Part shown: positions 1 to 9,483 of the stretch, one piece after another
How the letters are laid out: the number at the start of each line of letters is the position of its first letter
How positions within the stretch are numbered: the first letter of the stretch is position 1
From: Flavobacterium sp. 9AF
GTDB taxonomy: Bacteria > Bacteroidota > Bacteroidia > Flavobacteriales > Flavobacteriaceae
Direction: 5' to 3'
Assembly: GCF_902506265.1 (NCBI RefSeq)
Contig: NZ_LR733556.1
Span: 1,431,755 to 1,495,754, forward strand
Length of the DNA stretch: 64,000 nucleotides
Position numbers and translations under genes: made by a program
Notes under the pieces: model-generated
The model's database searches: none
Told to the model about the DNA's origin: nothing
What the model saw: the letters and a program-made list of their open reading frames with translations, nothing else

Positions 1-69
1 ATCAAATACAATCGCTTTATTAATTAATTACATTTTATTGCGTATCTACTTTCATAAAAAAATGAAAAA

Positions 70-837
70 ATGAAAATTAGTATTATCACCATAACATACA
101 ATCGCGCAAATTTGATAGGAGAAACAATTGAAAGTGTTTTAAATCAAACTTATCAAAATTTTGAACATATTATTATTGATGATGGTTCAACTGACAATAC
201 AGAAGAAGTTGTAAAAGGTTATAATGATGAGAGAATACTATATTTCAATTATCAAAAGACATCTAATTTGAGTACTTTAAGAAATTATGGTTTAAAACAT
301 TCCTCAGGTGATATAATTTCAATTCTTGACTCTGATGATTTATGGTTAAATAACAAACTTGAATTAATTATAAATATTTTTAAAAAAAACAATGAGATAA
401 AGGTTATAACTCATAATATTAAATATTTCAAAAATATAAATTCTCCAAAAAAGGAGTATTACAACTATGAATCAGATTTCTTTAAAAACATTTTATATGA
501 AGCAATGATGTTTAAAATTTTACCCTTCCCAATTATTATTTTTAAAAAAGAAATTTTAAATGAAATTACTTTTTTAAATAATTTTTATAAAGAAGGACTA
601 CAAGATTTTTTATTTAGAGTTGCTGCAAATTACAAGGTTTATTTCATTGCTAAACCATTAACTTTAATGAGACTTCATAATGGGAATACACATAGTAATA
701 TCAAAAACATTCCTTACTATTCAAATTATTTCTTTTCAACGACAAAGCTGCTTCTAAATAGAAAAATTAACTTAAATTTATTTATTAATGGAAATTACTT
801 GAATTTAAAAAATTTAATAAAATATTTAATAAAGTAG
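70..837 (+). CDS. Family 2 glycosyltransferase
   Basis: A 255-residue GT-A fold glycosyltransferase that should transfer a sugar from a nucleotide-sugar donor to a glycan or lipid-linked acceptor on the cytoplasmic face of the inner membrane. The N-terminus reads ISIITITYNRANLIGETIES, the usual first strand and helix of GT2 enzymes, followed by IIDDGSTDNT and the metal-binding ILDSDD motif near residue 88. The ATG at 70 is preferred because the ATG at 62 runs straight into a stop. No C-terminal membrane segment is obvious. It precedes two radical SAM genes and a methyltransferase on the same strand, which suggests a surface-glycan or modification cluster cut by the window edge. The acceptor cannot be told from sequence. 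Confidence 0.85.
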   Translation: MKISIITITYNRANLIGETIESVLNQTYQNFEHIIIDDGSTDNTEEVVKGYNDERILYFNYQKTSNLSTLRNYGLKHSSGDIISILDSDDLWLNNKLELIINIFKKNNEIKVITHNIKYFKNINSPKKEYYNYESDFFKNILYEAMMFKILPFPIIIFKKEILNEITFLNNFYKEGLQDFLFRVAANYKVYFIAKPLTLMRLHNGNTHSNIKNIPYYSNYFFSTTKLLLNRKINLNLFINGNYLNLKNLIKYLIK

Positions 838-870
838 ACTAACATTAAATTCAATAATCTAATTTAAAAA

Positions 871-1950
871 ATGATTCTAAAATCCTTTAAAAGAATTAAT
901 CAAGAGCTATCTCCTAAAAACTATTTTTTTGGACCAGAATGGATTGTACTTGGTGTAAATAATGTATGCAACTTACATTGTAAAATGTGTGATGTAGGAA
1001 CGAAAACTTTAGAAACAAATTTTGCTCAAAATTTAATTGGAACGCACCCTTTAAATATGCCACTTGATTTAATAAAAAAAGTGATTGATCAAGTAGCAAT
1101 ACATTATCCAAAAGCAAAATTAGGTTATGCTTTTACTGAACCATTAGTTTATCCCCATTTAGAAACTTCATTACAATACGCTAAAGAAAAAAATATAAAA
1201 ACTACAATTACAACCAATGCATTAACATTAAAACAAAATGCAAAAAGATTAGTTGATGCTAATTTAGGAGAATTATACATTTCATTAGATGGACCAGAAG
1301 AAATACACAACAAAATAAGAGGTCATAAAAAATCATTTCAAAAAGCAATTGAAGGAATTGAAGATATTTTTAAACTTAACCCAAAACAACCTGTCTCAGT
1401 ATTTTGTGTAATTACTGAATGGAACATTGGTTACTTAAAAGAATTTATTGCGTTTTTTAAGGATTTTCCATTAAAAGAAATTGGTTTTATGCATACAAAT
1501 TTTACTCCTCAATCTGTTGCAGACAATCACAATTTGATTTGGAAAACAAAATATAAAGCCACCGCATCAAATATTGACGAAATAAATATTGATAATTATA
1601 ATTTAGAATTGCTTTGGAATGAAATTCAAGAAATAAAAAATGAAAAAACTTCCTTTAAAGTTATATTTTCTCCCGAAATTAGCTCTAAAGATAAATTAAT
1701 AGAGTTCTATCACAACCCTGAAAAAATTATAGGAAAGAGATGTAATGATGTATTTTCAAATATTATGATTAAATCTGATGGAAGCGTAATTCCTTCTCAC
1801 GGAAGGTGTTACAACTTAAATCTTGGCAACATTTATAACAATTCGTTGAAAGAAATTTGGAATACTAATGTATTAAAAGAATTTCGTTCTGATTTAATAA
1901 AAAATAATGGACTACTTCCTGCTTGTAGCAGATGTTGTAGCGCTTTTTAA
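871..1950 (+). CDS. Radical SAM protein with SPASM-like C-terminus
   Basis: A 359-residue radical SAM enzyme. The [4Fe-4S]/SAM motif CxxxCxxC is visible at C33, C37 and C40 (VCNLHCKMCDVG). A SPASM-like cysteine-rich tail follows, with KSDGSVIPSHGRCYNLNLGN, LKEIW and a final CSRCC, which in the family binds auxiliary iron-sulfur clusters. Such enzymes modify peptides, sugars or other small substrates by radical chemistry. The gene lies 33 bp after the glycosyltransferase and 3 bp before a second radical SAM gene, so the three are probably co-transcribed. The substrate is unknown. Peptide maturation is less likely because no small precursor gene is seen nearby. Confidence 0.85.
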   Translation: MILKSFKRINQELSPKNYFFGPEWIVLGVNNVCNLHCKMCDVGTKTLETNFAQNLIGTHPLNMPLDLIKKVIDQVAIHYPKAKLGYAFTEPLVYPHLETSLQYAKEKNIKTTITTNALTLKQNAKRLVDANLGELYISLDGPEEIHNKIRGHKKSFQKAIEGIEDIFKLNPKQPVSVFCVITEWNIGYLKEFIAFFKDFPLKEIGFMHTNFTPQSVADNHNLIWKTKYKATASNIDEINIDNYNLELLWNEIQEIKNEKTSFKVIFSPEISSKDKLIEFYHNPEKIIGKRCNDVFSNIMIKSDGSVIPSHGRCYNLNLGNIYNNSLKEIWNTNVLKEFRSDLIKNNGLLPACSRCCSAF

Positions 1951-1953
1951 ATT

Positions 1954-3477
1954 ATGGGAAATAACAAAACCATTATATTCAACCCTAAAAGTGCCAATGC
2001 GAAACATCGCATTCCAAATTCTATTTTACAGGTAGGTGCTTCCATTCATGGAAAATATGATTACGTTTTTGTAGATGGAAATTTAGAGAAAAATCCGTGG
2101 CAAACCATTGAAAACTATCTAAAAACAGGCGAATTTAAATATTTTGGTGCTACTGTAATGCCTGGTCCACAATTACGTCAAGCCATTCCATTTACAAAAA
2201 AAATCAAAGAACAATTTCCTCATATTGTTACGGTTTGGGGCGGTTATTTTGCATCCAACCAATATAAAGTTTCTTTAGATTCTGAATATGTAGATTATGT
2301 TATTAACGGTCCTGGTGACAATACTTTTCCAGAATTAATTCAAACTTTAGAAAATAATCAAAAGGAAAATTTAATACTCATCAAAAACTTAATCTTTAAA
2401 AATGAGAAGGGTGAAATCGTAAAAACTGCTGTTGAAGCACTACTCGATCAAGATACTTTGCCAAAATTTCCTTATGAATATCTCAATACTTTTTATCCTG
2501 TAAGAAATTATTTAGCAAAAACGTTTATGGGGCATAAAACATTATCGTACCATTCTAGTATGGGATGCCCATTTTCCTGCTCTTTTTGTGCAGTTGTGCC
2601 CATATATAATGCCAAATGGAAAGGGATGTCTGCTCAAAGAATTTATGAAGATGTACTTTATTTTAAAGAAAAATACAATATTGATGCCATTGAATTTCAC
2701 GACAACAATTTCTTTACCTCTAAGAAAAGAGTGTTAGAATTTTCAGAATTAATTTTAAATGATAACATTAGTTATTGGGGCGAGGGAAGAATTGACACCA
2801 TCAATATGTATAGTGATGAAGACCTAAAACTCATGCGAAAAGCGGGTTGCAAAATGATTTTCTTAGGTGCTGAAACGGGTAATGATTTGATTTTAAAACA
2901 AATGAATAAAGGTGGAACACAAACGGGACAAATGATTAAAGATTTTGTACTTCGAATGAAACATGCCGACATTGTTCCAGAGCTTTCTTTTGTTTTAGGT
3001 ATGCCTGCCAAAACAGAGCAAGAAGTGTACAAACAAATTTTATGGGATATTAATTTTATCAAAGAAATTAAAGTAATTAACCCTAATGCGGAAATAATTA
3101 TTTATTTATACAGTCCTGTTCCTACTGAAGGTTCAGAATTGTACCAACAAATTTTAGATGCTGGTTTTTCTTTTCCTGAAAAACTTGAAGATTGGATTTC
3201 ACCAAGTTGGGAAAATTTTGATTTAAGGAAAAACCCTTTAACTCCTTGGTTAAAACCTTATATGATTGATACCATTAAAAATTTCGAAACCGTTTTAAAT
3301 GGATATTATCCTACAGCTTCTGACTTTAGGATTAAAGGCTATAAAAAAAGACTACTAAAATTAGTGTCTGGGATTCGCTATAAAACCAATTTTTATCATT
3401 ATCCTTACGAAATAAAAATACTCCATAAACTTTGGAAATACCGTCAACCTGAAATAGAAGGATTCTATTCAGAATGA
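1954..3477 (+). CDS. B12-binding radical SAM protein
   Basis: A 507-residue enzyme with an N-terminal Rossmann-like region (about residues 5-140, including VTVWGGYFAS and the NGPGDNTFPEL element typical of B12-binding radical SAM proteins). A radical SAM core follows with CxxxCxxC at C205, C209 and C212 (GCPFSCSFC). Downstream motifs EFHDNNFF and FLGAETGND fit the Elp3/MiaB-type core. Class B enzymes of this kind methylate unreactive carbons or rearrange substrates using cobalamin. The start lies 3 bp after the preceding stop, indicating tight coupling with the SPASM protein, and the methyltransferase follows 10 bp downstream. The substrate cannot be assigned. Confidence 0.85.
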   Translation: MGNNKTIIFNPKSANAKHRIPNSILQVGASIHGKYDYVFVDGNLEKNPWQTIENYLKTGEFKYFGATVMPGPQLRQAIPFTKKIKEQFPHIVTVWGGYFASNQYKVSLDSEYVDYVINGPGDNTFPELIQTLENNQKENLILIKNLIFKNEKGEIVKTAVEALLDQDTLPKFPYEYLNTFYPVRNYLAKTFMGHKTLSYHSSMGCPFSCSFCAVVPIYNAKWKGMSAQRIYEDVLYFKEKYNIDAIEFHDNNFFTSKKRVLEFSELILNDNISYWGEGRIDTINMYSDEDLKLMRKAGCKMIFLGAETGNDLILKQMNKGGTQTGQMIKDFVLRMKHADIVPELSFVLGMPAKTEQEVYKQILWDINFIKEIKVINPNAEIIIYLYSPVPTEGSELYQQILDAGFSFPEKLEDWISPSWENFDLRKNPLTPWLKPYMIDTIKNFETVLNGYYPTASDFRIKGYKKRLLKLVSGIRYKTNFYHYPYEIKILHKLWKYRQPEIEGFYSE

Positions 3478-3487
3478 TACAAATCAC

Positions 3488-4141
3488 ATGAGAAAATTTA
3501 TTAAAAAAATAACACATCCGTTTTTAAAATATGCTTTAAAAGTATATTATCATAAACCTAGAAAATATTGTTATGATTCGATTTGTGTTCAAGTCCATCC
3601 AAAAGTTTTTCCTCCTCATTTAACCTTTAGTACTAAAATACTATTAGATTTTATTCAACCACTAGATTTAAAAGACAAGACGTTTTTAGAATTAGGTTGT
3701 GGAAGCGGTATTATTGCTCTAATCGCAGCAAAAAAAGGTGCATTAGTTACTGCCACAGATATCAATCAAACGGCACTTAATTATTTGGATAAAAATGCAA
3801 AAAAAAACAATTTAACTGTCGAAATTACCTATTCTGATTTATTTGATTCGATTACAAAACATTCTTTTGATTATATCATAATAAATCCACCATATTATCC
3901 AAAAAAACCAAAAAATATAAAGGAAAATGCTTGGTTTTGTGGAGAAAATTTTGAGTATTTTGAAAAACTTTTCCACCAATTGCGTAATCGGAATAATTTA
4001 CAAAACATTTTTATGATCTTATCAGAAGATTGTGATTTAAAAAAAATTAAAAGCATTGCCTCAAAAAACAATTTTACATTTCATCTCGTTGAAAGCAAAA
4101 CTGTTTTTAAAGAAAAAAATTATATTTATTTGATAAATTAA
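3488..4141 (+). CDS. SAM-dependent class I methyltransferase, HemK/PrmC-like
   Basis: A 217-residue Rossmann-fold methyltransferase. Motif I reads FLELGCGSGIIAL, motif II includes ATDIN, and the NPPYY motif (residues about 135-139) is the NPPY signature of N- or O-directed methylases such as HemK/PrmC and related small-molecule methylases. It is shorter than PrmC (about 280 residues) and lacks its N-terminal domain, so it is probably not the release-factor methylase. It starts 10 bp after the radical SAM gene and likely closes the same operon. The substrate is unknown. Confidence 0.75.
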   Translation: MRKFIKKITHPFLKYALKVYYHKPRKYCYDSICVQVHPKVFPPHLTFSTKILLDFIQPLDLKDKTFLELGCGSGIIALIAAKKGALVTATDINQTALNYLDKNAKKNNLTVEITYSDLFDSITKHSFDYIIINPPYYPKKPKNIKENAWFCGENFEYFEKLFHQLRNRNNLQNIFMILSEDCDLKKIKSIASKNNFTFHLVESKTVFKEKNYIYLIN

Positions 4142-4214
4142 GAGTATAATTTCAATTTAAAAGTAACATTATAAGCATTACCTTTACTAATAATAAAACT
4201 AGCATTACACACTC

Positions 4215-5525
4215 ATGAAAAAAATAGTATTCCTTTTTCTATTTATCAACGTTTCTACTTTTGCACAAATACAACCAAGATTACAACGCATAGATAGTTT
4301 ACTGCATTATTTAGAATCAAATAATAAATTTATGGGTTCGTTAGCTATTCGTGAAGGAGAAAACATCGTTTTTTCAAAGGCCTATGGATATCGTAATCAA
4401 GAAATAAAAGAAAAAGTCGATTCAAATACAAAATATAAAATTGGCTCTATTAGTAAAACTTTTACAGCCATTATCATTATGCAACTTATAGAAGAGAAAA
4501 AGTTAAAATTAGAAACTCCTCTAGCTACTTTTTTTCCTAAAGTAAAAAATGCAGAGAAAATTACAATCTCTCAATTATTACATCAGCGCACAGGAATTCC
4601 AGATTATATTAATCAAGATTCCTTAACAAAAGAAGAATTAACCGCTCCCGATATTAAAGAAGCCATCTATACTAAAATAGAAAATTACGATTCTTTATTT
4701 GAACCCGACAGCAAATTTCAATACAGCAATTCCAATTATTATCTTTTAGGAGGTATTATTGAAAAGGTAACCAAAAAGTCATACCGCGAAAATATTGAAA
4801 AAAGAATTTGCCATAAAATAGGTTTAAAAAACACCTATTATCCAACAGAAAAAGTACAAACTAATTTTAACGAAAGTTATTCCTATATCTTTAAAGATAA
4901 CCAATGGAAAAAAGTAGAAGAATGGGATTTTGATACCGCTTTTGCAGCTGGTGCTCTCATTTCAACTCCAAATGATTTAACGTTATTAATGGAAGCTTTA
5001 TTCCAAGGTAAATTAGTAAAAAAGACAAGTTTAGAAGCTATGATTACTATTAAAGAAGGCTATGGGAAAGCGTTATTCCAATTTCCCTTTGGAGAAAGAC
5101 GTTTTTATGGTCATTCAGGTGGTATTGAAAGTTTTCGTTCCAATGTAGGTTACTATCCAACAGAAAAATTAGGTATTTCGTTAATCGTTAATGGAGATAA
5201 TTACAATATCAACGACATTATGATTGGTATTTTAAGCATCTATTACAAAATACCCTACCCTTTTCCAAGTTTTGAAAAAATCAATCAAACGCTCATAAAT
5301 AAATATTCTGGCACCTATGCTTCCAAAGATATTCCTCTAAAAATCACCATTTTTGAAAAAGAGGGAGAACTTTTAGCACAAGCTACAGGACAAGGTTCGT
5401 TTCCACTGACTCTAAAAGACGAAAAAACATTTATTTTTGCACAAGCGGGAATAGAAATCATATTCAGTGAAAACACGCTTGAATTACATCAAGGCGGTGG
5501 AAAATTCAACTTTACAAAAGAATAA
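4215..5525 (+). CDS. Serine hydrolase of the beta-lactamase / penicillin-binding fold
   Basis: A 436-residue exported serine hydrolase. The first 18 residues form a signal peptide (KKIVFLFLFINVSTFAQ). The nucleophile motif SxxK is SISK at S78-K81, the second motif is the YSN of QYSNSNYYLLGG, and the third is HSGG (GHSGGIESF). A C-terminal segment of about 90 residues resembles the small barrel that follows many of these domains. Members include D-aminopeptidases, esterases and class C beta-lactamase relatives; antibiotic resistance should not be assumed. Its stop codon overlaps the start of the next gene (TAATG), so the two are translationally coupled. Confidence 0.85.
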   Translation: MKKIVFLFLFINVSTFAQIQPRLQRIDSLLHYLESNNKFMGSLAIREGENIVFSKAYGYRNQEIKEKVDSNTKYKIGSISKTFTAIIIMQLIEEKKLKLETPLATFFPKVKNAEKITISQLLHQRTGIPDYINQDSLTKEELTAPDIKEAIYTKIENYDSLFEPDSKFQYSNSNYYLLGGIIEKVTKKSYRENIEKRICHKIGLKNTYYPTEKVQTNFNESYSYIFKDNQWKKVEEWDFDTAFAAGALISTPNDLTLLMEALFQGKLVKKTSLEAMITIKEGYGKALFQFPFGERRFYGHSGGIESFRSNVGYYPTEKLGISLIVNGDNYNINDIMIGILSIYYKIPYPFPSFEKINQTLINKYSGTYASKDIPLKITIFEKEGELLAQATGQGSFPLTLKDEKTFIFAQAGIEIIFSENTLELHQGGGKFNFTKE

Positions 5526-6256
5526 TGTTTATAAATCTACATTTATCAAATAATTTAATTACAAAAATAAAAGCAATTACTAATAGTAACTATCTAGATA
5601 TTATTGGTCTTGCTATTGTTATAACCGCATCGTTAACACTTAACTATCACAAAACCATCTTTAATTTTACTTTTAATCATAAAAATTATACTTTTTTCTT
5701 AGGATATATTTCTATTGTTAATACTTGTCTTTCAATGATTGGTAATAGATTAGTTACTAAGAAAAATAATATTGGTAATTTTATAACCACTTGTAATACA
5801 TTCTTAAGTGGTTCTATTGATTATTTATTAGGAAATGTAGGGGCTATTTTAACTTATCCTGTAAGTTTTATAGGAAATTATCTTGTTTTCAATGCTTGGA
5901 AAAAAAGTAAATTTCTTAGAAAAATAGATTTTATTTTTTACAAAAATATCATTCTAGGTTTTATTTTGTCGTTTACTTTAAATTTTTTAGCATTCAAATA
6001 TTTATCCTCAACCGAATTGAATATCAAACTATTTTTTGCCGTTTCAATTCCAGCCGGACTAACATTTGGAGGAACATTTAATACGGCAAGAATGTATCCA
6101 GACAACTGGTTATTATGGCAAATTTATAATTTCACTAAATTAATCCAAAACCTATTATTATTAAATATAGCCAACTCGGCAAAGTATATTTTTTATTTAT
6201 TCAATGCAATTATTGGATATATAACATGGCGAGATGATAAAGCCAAACAATTATAA
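5525..6256 (+). CDS. Multipass membrane protein, PnuC-like
   Basis: A 243-residue hydrophobic protein with about seven predicted membrane segments. The late segment NWLLWQIYNFTKLIQN followed by a final cytoplasmic WRDDK resembles the conserved NW-x-W region of PnuC vitamin transporters, and the central LLGNVGAILTYPVSFIGNYL fits the paired-helix layout. PnuC-type carriers import nicotinamide riboside or thiamine by facilitated diffusion coupled to phosphorylation. The start overlaps the stop of the serine hydrolase gene. Its 3' end overlaps the convergent lacI-type gene by 6 bp. The PnuC match is distant, so transport and substrate are inference. Confidence 0.5.
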   Translation: MFINLHLSNNLITKIKAITNSNYLDIIGLAIVITASLTLNYHKTIFNFTFNHKNYTFFLGYISIVNTCLSMIGNRLVTKKNNIGNFITTCNTFLSGSIDYLLGNVGAILTYPVSFIGNYLVFNAWKKSKFLRKIDFIFYKNIILGFILSFTLNFLAFKYLSSTELNIKLFFAVSIPAGLTFGGTFNTARMYPDNWLLWQIYNFTKLIQNLLLLNIANSAKYIFYLFNAIIGYITWRDDKAKQL

Positions 6257-7276
6257 TTTTCTAGTAGAATCTCTTTGACGCAACTCTGTTTTTATAACTA
6301 TTGTTTTATAGTCAAAGGTTTCATCCTCCTTTGCATTCAAACGATCAATTAATAAGGTAGCCGATTTTTCTCCTATTTCAGGTGCATGCTGACTTACAGT
6401 AGAAAGACTTGGCGTTAATCGACGCGACCAAGTACCATCTGCAAATCCAATTATATTTAATTCGTCAGGAATTTGATATCCATTTTGAAGCGCTAACTTC
6501 ATGGCTTTAGTAGCAGAATATTCATCAACAGCAAAAATGCCATCTACATCTTTAGATTGCAACAAGGTTTTTATTCTTTCATCAAAATTCTCATCTTCAT
6601 CTCCAATAAGGATTAAACTATTCTCCAAAGCTACTTGATTTAAATCCAAAGCTTTTCTATAACCTTCAAAACGTAATTTACCAACACTTAAATTATCAAT
6701 TGTTGAAAGTAAAGCAATTTTTTTACATCCAATTTTTATCAAATGTTGCGTGGCATCAAATGCAGAATCTAAATCATCTACTATAACTTTATCCGATTTA
6801 ACCAAATCAGTAATTCTGTCAAACATAACAATGGGAGTCCCACTTTTAATAATAGAATTATAATGTTGAAAGTTTTTTGTAGTTTGTGTTTCTTCAGCCA
6901 TCGACAAAATAAAACCATCTACAGCACCATTATTCAACATTTCCATTAATTGTTTTTCTCTTTCCAATGATTCATTTGAAATGGCAGTCACAATATTATA
7001 CCCTCTTTTTCGAGCCACTTCTTCAATACCACTAAAAACTTTAGCAAAAAAAGAATTTAAAATATTAGGAATAATTACTCCAATCGTATTTGACTTTTGA
7101 TACTTCAAATTTTTCGCCATCAAATTAGGCTTATAATTCTTTAGTGCTGCAAACTCTTTAATTTTATCTTTTGTAGCTTGACTAATTTCTTGGCTATCAC
7201 TCAATGCCTTAGAAACAGTAGAAACACTTACTCCTAATTCTTTTGCGATTTGTTTTAAAGTTGCTTTAGCTTTCAT
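6251..7276 (-). CDS. LacI-family transcriptional regulator
   Basis: A 341-residue repressor-type regulator. Residues about 3-50 carry the LacI helix-turn-helix and hinge (LKQIAKELGVSVSTVSKALS). A periplasmic-binding-protein-like sensor domain follows (NTIGVIIPNILNSFFAKVFS, VDGFILSMA, FAVDEYSATKAM, GFADGTWSRRLTPSLSTVSQ). Family members bind palindromic operators and respond to sugars or nucleosides. No sugar-use gene lies next to it, so the ligand and regulon cannot be inferred. It is transcribed away from rplM, from the shared intergenic region at 7277-7546. Confidence 0.92.
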   Translation of the reverse strand: MKAKATLKQIAKELGVSVSTVSKALSDSQEISQATKDKIKEFAALKNYKPNLMAKNLKYQKSNTIGVIIPNILNSFFAKVFSGIEEVARKRGYNIVTAISNESLEREKQLMEMLNNGAVDGFILSMAEETQTTKNFQHYNSIIKSGTPIVMFDRITDLVKSDKVIVDDLDSAFDATQHLIKIGCKKIALLSTIDNLSVGKLRFEGYRKALDLNQVALENSLILIGDEDENFDERIKTLLQSKDVDGIFAVDEYSATKAMKLALQNGYQIPDELNIIGFADGTWSRRLTPSLSTVSQHAPEIGEKSATLLIDRLNAKEDETFDYKTIVIKTELRQRDSTRKL

Positions 7277-7470
7277 GAATACAAAAGTTTTTTTAAGTAC
7301 AAATTATTTATTTAATAAATATCAAATTAATTCAAAATATGAATTAAAAATTACTTTGTAAAAATAACAATTTATATCAAGTTAACTAATCCTATTTTAT
7401 TCAATTACCAAATTGATTTACTATCAACACATTAGTTATTAAATAAAATAAAAATATTATTGCAAGACCA

Positions 7471-7501
7471 TTTGCATTTATAAGAAATAATTGTACTTTT
7501 G
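7471..7501 (+). promoter_or_regulatory. Bacteroidota-type promoter of the rplM operon
   Basis: TTTG at 7471-7474 and TACTTTTG at 7494-7501 match the -33 (TTTG) and -7 (TAnnTTTG) boxes of the Bacteroidota housekeeping sigma factor with 19 bp between them. About 45 bp of leader precede the GTG start of rplM. Confidence 0.6.
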
Positions 7502-7546
7502 CACTCCCTTAATTGGGAATGGAATGTTTAATTTAAATAAATTATT

Positions 7547-8002
7547 GTGAACACATTAAGCTACAAGACAGTATCAGCTAATAAAGCAACTGCTCAAAAA
7601 GAGTGGATTGTAGTAGATGCTGAAGGTCATAACTTAGGTCGCTTTGCTTCTAAAGTAGCTATGCTATTAAGAGGTAAATACAAACCAAGTTATACACCAC
7701 ACGTTGATTGTGGAGATAACGTAATTGTTATCAACGCAGAAAAAATCAACCTTACTGGTAACAAGCTAGACGACAAAATCTATTTGCGTCATACAGGTTA
7801 CCCAGGAGGTCAAAGAACTTTAACTGCTAAAGTACAGCAACAAAAAAATCCAGCTGTATTAGTAGAAAAAGCTGTAAAAGGAATGTTACCTAAAAACAAA
7901 TTAGGAGCTGAATTATTCCGAAATTTAAATGTATATGTAGGTACTGAGCACAAACATGAGGCTCAAAAACCTAAAACCGTAAACCTAAACGATCTTAAGT
8001 AA
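7547..8002 (+). CDS. rplM: 50S ribosomal protein L13
   Basis: A 151-residue L13, an early-assembly protein of the large ribosomal subunit that binds 23S rRNA. The sequence KEWIVVDAEGHNLGRFASKV, then KYKPSYTPHVDCGDNVIVIN and MLPKNKLGAELFRNLNVYVG, is standard for the family at full length. The start is GTG at 7547; no in-frame ATG gives the conserved N-terminus NTLSYKTVSANKA. Its stop overlaps the ATG of rpsI by one base, the usual L13-S9 pairing. Confidence 0.98.
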   Translation: MNTLSYKTVSANKATAQKEWIVVDAEGHNLGRFASKVAMLLRGKYKPSYTPHVDCGDNVIVINAEKINLTGNKLDDKIYLRHTGYPGGQRTLTAKVQQQKNPAVLVEKAVKGMLPKNKLGAELFRNLNVYVGTEHKHEAQKPKTVNLNDLK

Positions 8003-8388
8003 TGGCAGTTATTCACAAAATCGGTAGAAGAAAATGTGCTGTTGCACGTGTTTATGTTACAGAAGGAACAGGAAAAATTACTGTAAACAAAAGAGAATTT
8101 ACAACTTACTTCCCAACTGCTACTTTACAATATAAAGTAATGCAACCTTTAGCAATGACTGAAAATGCAGGAAACTTTGATGTAAAAGTAAATGTATATG
8201 GCGGAGGAACTACAGGACAAGCAGAAGCTGTGAGAATGGCTTTAGCAAGAGTAATGTGTGAAGTTGAAGCTGAAAACAGAGCTATTTTAAAACCAGAAGG
8301 ATTATTAACTAGAGATCCTAGAATGGTTGAGCGTAAGAAATTTGGTCAGAAAAAAGCACGTAAGAGATTCCAATTCTCGAAACGTTAA
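8002..8388 (+). CDS. rpsI: 30S ribosomal protein S9
   Basis: A 128-residue S9. It carries IGRRKCAVARVYVTEGTGKI near the N-terminus and the conserved arginine/lysine-rich end RKKFGQKKARKRFQFSKR, whose tail reaches the ribosomal P-site tRNA in the family. Translationally coupled to rplM. Confidence 0.98.
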   Translation: MAVIHKIGRRKCAVARVYVTEGTGKITVNKREFTTYFPTATLQYKVMQPLAMTENAGNFDVKVNVYGGGTTGQAEAVRMALARVMCEVEAENRAILKPEGLLTRDPRMVERKKFGQKKARKRFQFSKR

Positions 8389-8500
8389 TATTCGAATATT
8401 ATCCGAATATTTTTTTCAACAAATTATTACAATTAAAATTGAATTTAAAAACAAGTTGTCGATATTCCTTATTAAAAAGGGAATTAGTTTAGCATCTAAA

Positions 8501-8534
8501 TGAAGCCTAAAGCCTAAAGCTGAAAGCTTGAAGC
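8501..8534 (+). repeat. Short tandem repeat in the rpsI-rpsB spacer
   Basis: The 189-bp spacer between rpsI and rpsB holds three imperfect copies of a 7-8 bp unit of the type GCCTAAA / GCTGAAA / GCTTGAA. It may be part of the rpsB leader or simple slippage; no other feature was seen in the spacer. Confidence 0.4.
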
Positions 8535-8577
8535 CAAACGGAACATTGCTATAACACGGAACGTAAACTATTACACA

Positions 8578-9342
8578 ATGGCAAACAAAATTGACGTTAA
8601 AGAATTATTAGAAGCAGGTGTACACTTTGGACACATGACTCGTAAATGGGATCCAAACATGGCTCCTTACATTTATATGGAACGTAATGGTATTCACATT
8701 ATCAATCTATATAAAACTGCAGCAAAAATCGAAGAAGCTAACGAAGCTTTGAAAAAAATCGCTGCATCAGGAAGAAAAATATTATTCGTAGCTACTAAAA
8801 AACAAGCTAAAGATATCGTTGCTGAAAAAGCAGCAGCTTGTAACATGCCTTACATCACTGAAAGATGGCCAGGTGGTATGTTAACTAACTTCATCACTAT
8901 TCGTAAAGCGGTTAAAAAAATGGCTTCTATCGATAGAATGAAAAAAGATGGTACTTTTAATACACTTTCTAAAAAAGAAAAATTACAAGTAGATCGTCTA
9001 CGTGCTAAATTAGAGAAAAACTTAGGTTCTATCGCAGACATGTCTAGACTACCTGCTGCTCTATTTGTAGTAGACGTTAAAGCTGAACACATCGCAATAA
9101 AAGAAGCTCAAAAATTAAACATTCCAGTTTTTGCAATGGTTGATACAAACTCGGACCCACGTCCTATTGATTTTGTTATTCCAGCAAATGATGATGCTTC
9201 TAAATCAATTGAAAAAGTTCTAGGATTAGTTTCTAGTGCTATCATTGAAGGTCTTTCTGATAGAAAGTCTGATAAAGATGAAGAGCAACCAGTTAAAGAA
9301 GTAGAAGCTGTTCAAGCTCCTAAAACTGAAACTGAAGAATAA
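8578..9342 (+). CDS. rpsB: 30S ribosomal protein S2
   Basis: A 254-residue S2. Landmarks are LLEAGVHFGHMTRKWDPNMA, RKILFVATKKQAKDIV, ERWPGGMLTNF and PVFAMVDTNSDP, in the expected order. The C-terminal tail is acidic (DKDEEQPVKEVEAVQ), as in many Bacteroidota S2 proteins. It is followed by tsf, the near-universal rpsB-tsf pair. Confidence 0.98.
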   Translation: MANKIDVKELLEAGVHFGHMTRKWDPNMAPYIYMERNGIHIINLYKTAAKIEEANEALKKIAASGRKILFVATKKQAKDIVAEKAAACNMPYITERWPGGMLTNFITIRKAVKKMASIDRMKKDGTFNTLSKKEKLQVDRLRAKLEKNLGSIADMSRLPAALFVVDVKAEHIAIKEAQKLNIPVFAMVDTNSDPRPIDFVIPANDDASKSIEKVLGLVSSAIIEGLSDRKSDKDEEQPVKEVEAVQAPKTETEE

Positions 9343-9349
9343 ATATAAC

Positions 9350-9442
9350 AAATTCCAATATTAAGATTCCACATTCCAAAAAATCGAAAACAATTGTTGA
9401 TGATTTAATAAAGTTGGAATTTGGGTTTTGAAATTGGAATTT
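9350..9442. repeat. Imperfect inverted repeat between rpsB and tsf
   Basis: AAATTCCAA at 9350-9358 pairs with TTGGAATTT at 9434-9442, with further ATTCCA copies between. Followed by a T-rich run, it could act as an attenuator controlling read-through from rpsB into tsf. Confidence 0.45.
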
Positions 9443-9483
9443 CTTTTTTTTACAAAAAAATTTAATCTTAAAATAAAAAACAT

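Noticed and set aside
4215..5525. Beta-lactamase resistance gene
   Set aside because: The fold includes esterases and peptidases; motifs SxxK, YSN and HSGG do not prove beta-lactam hydrolysis.
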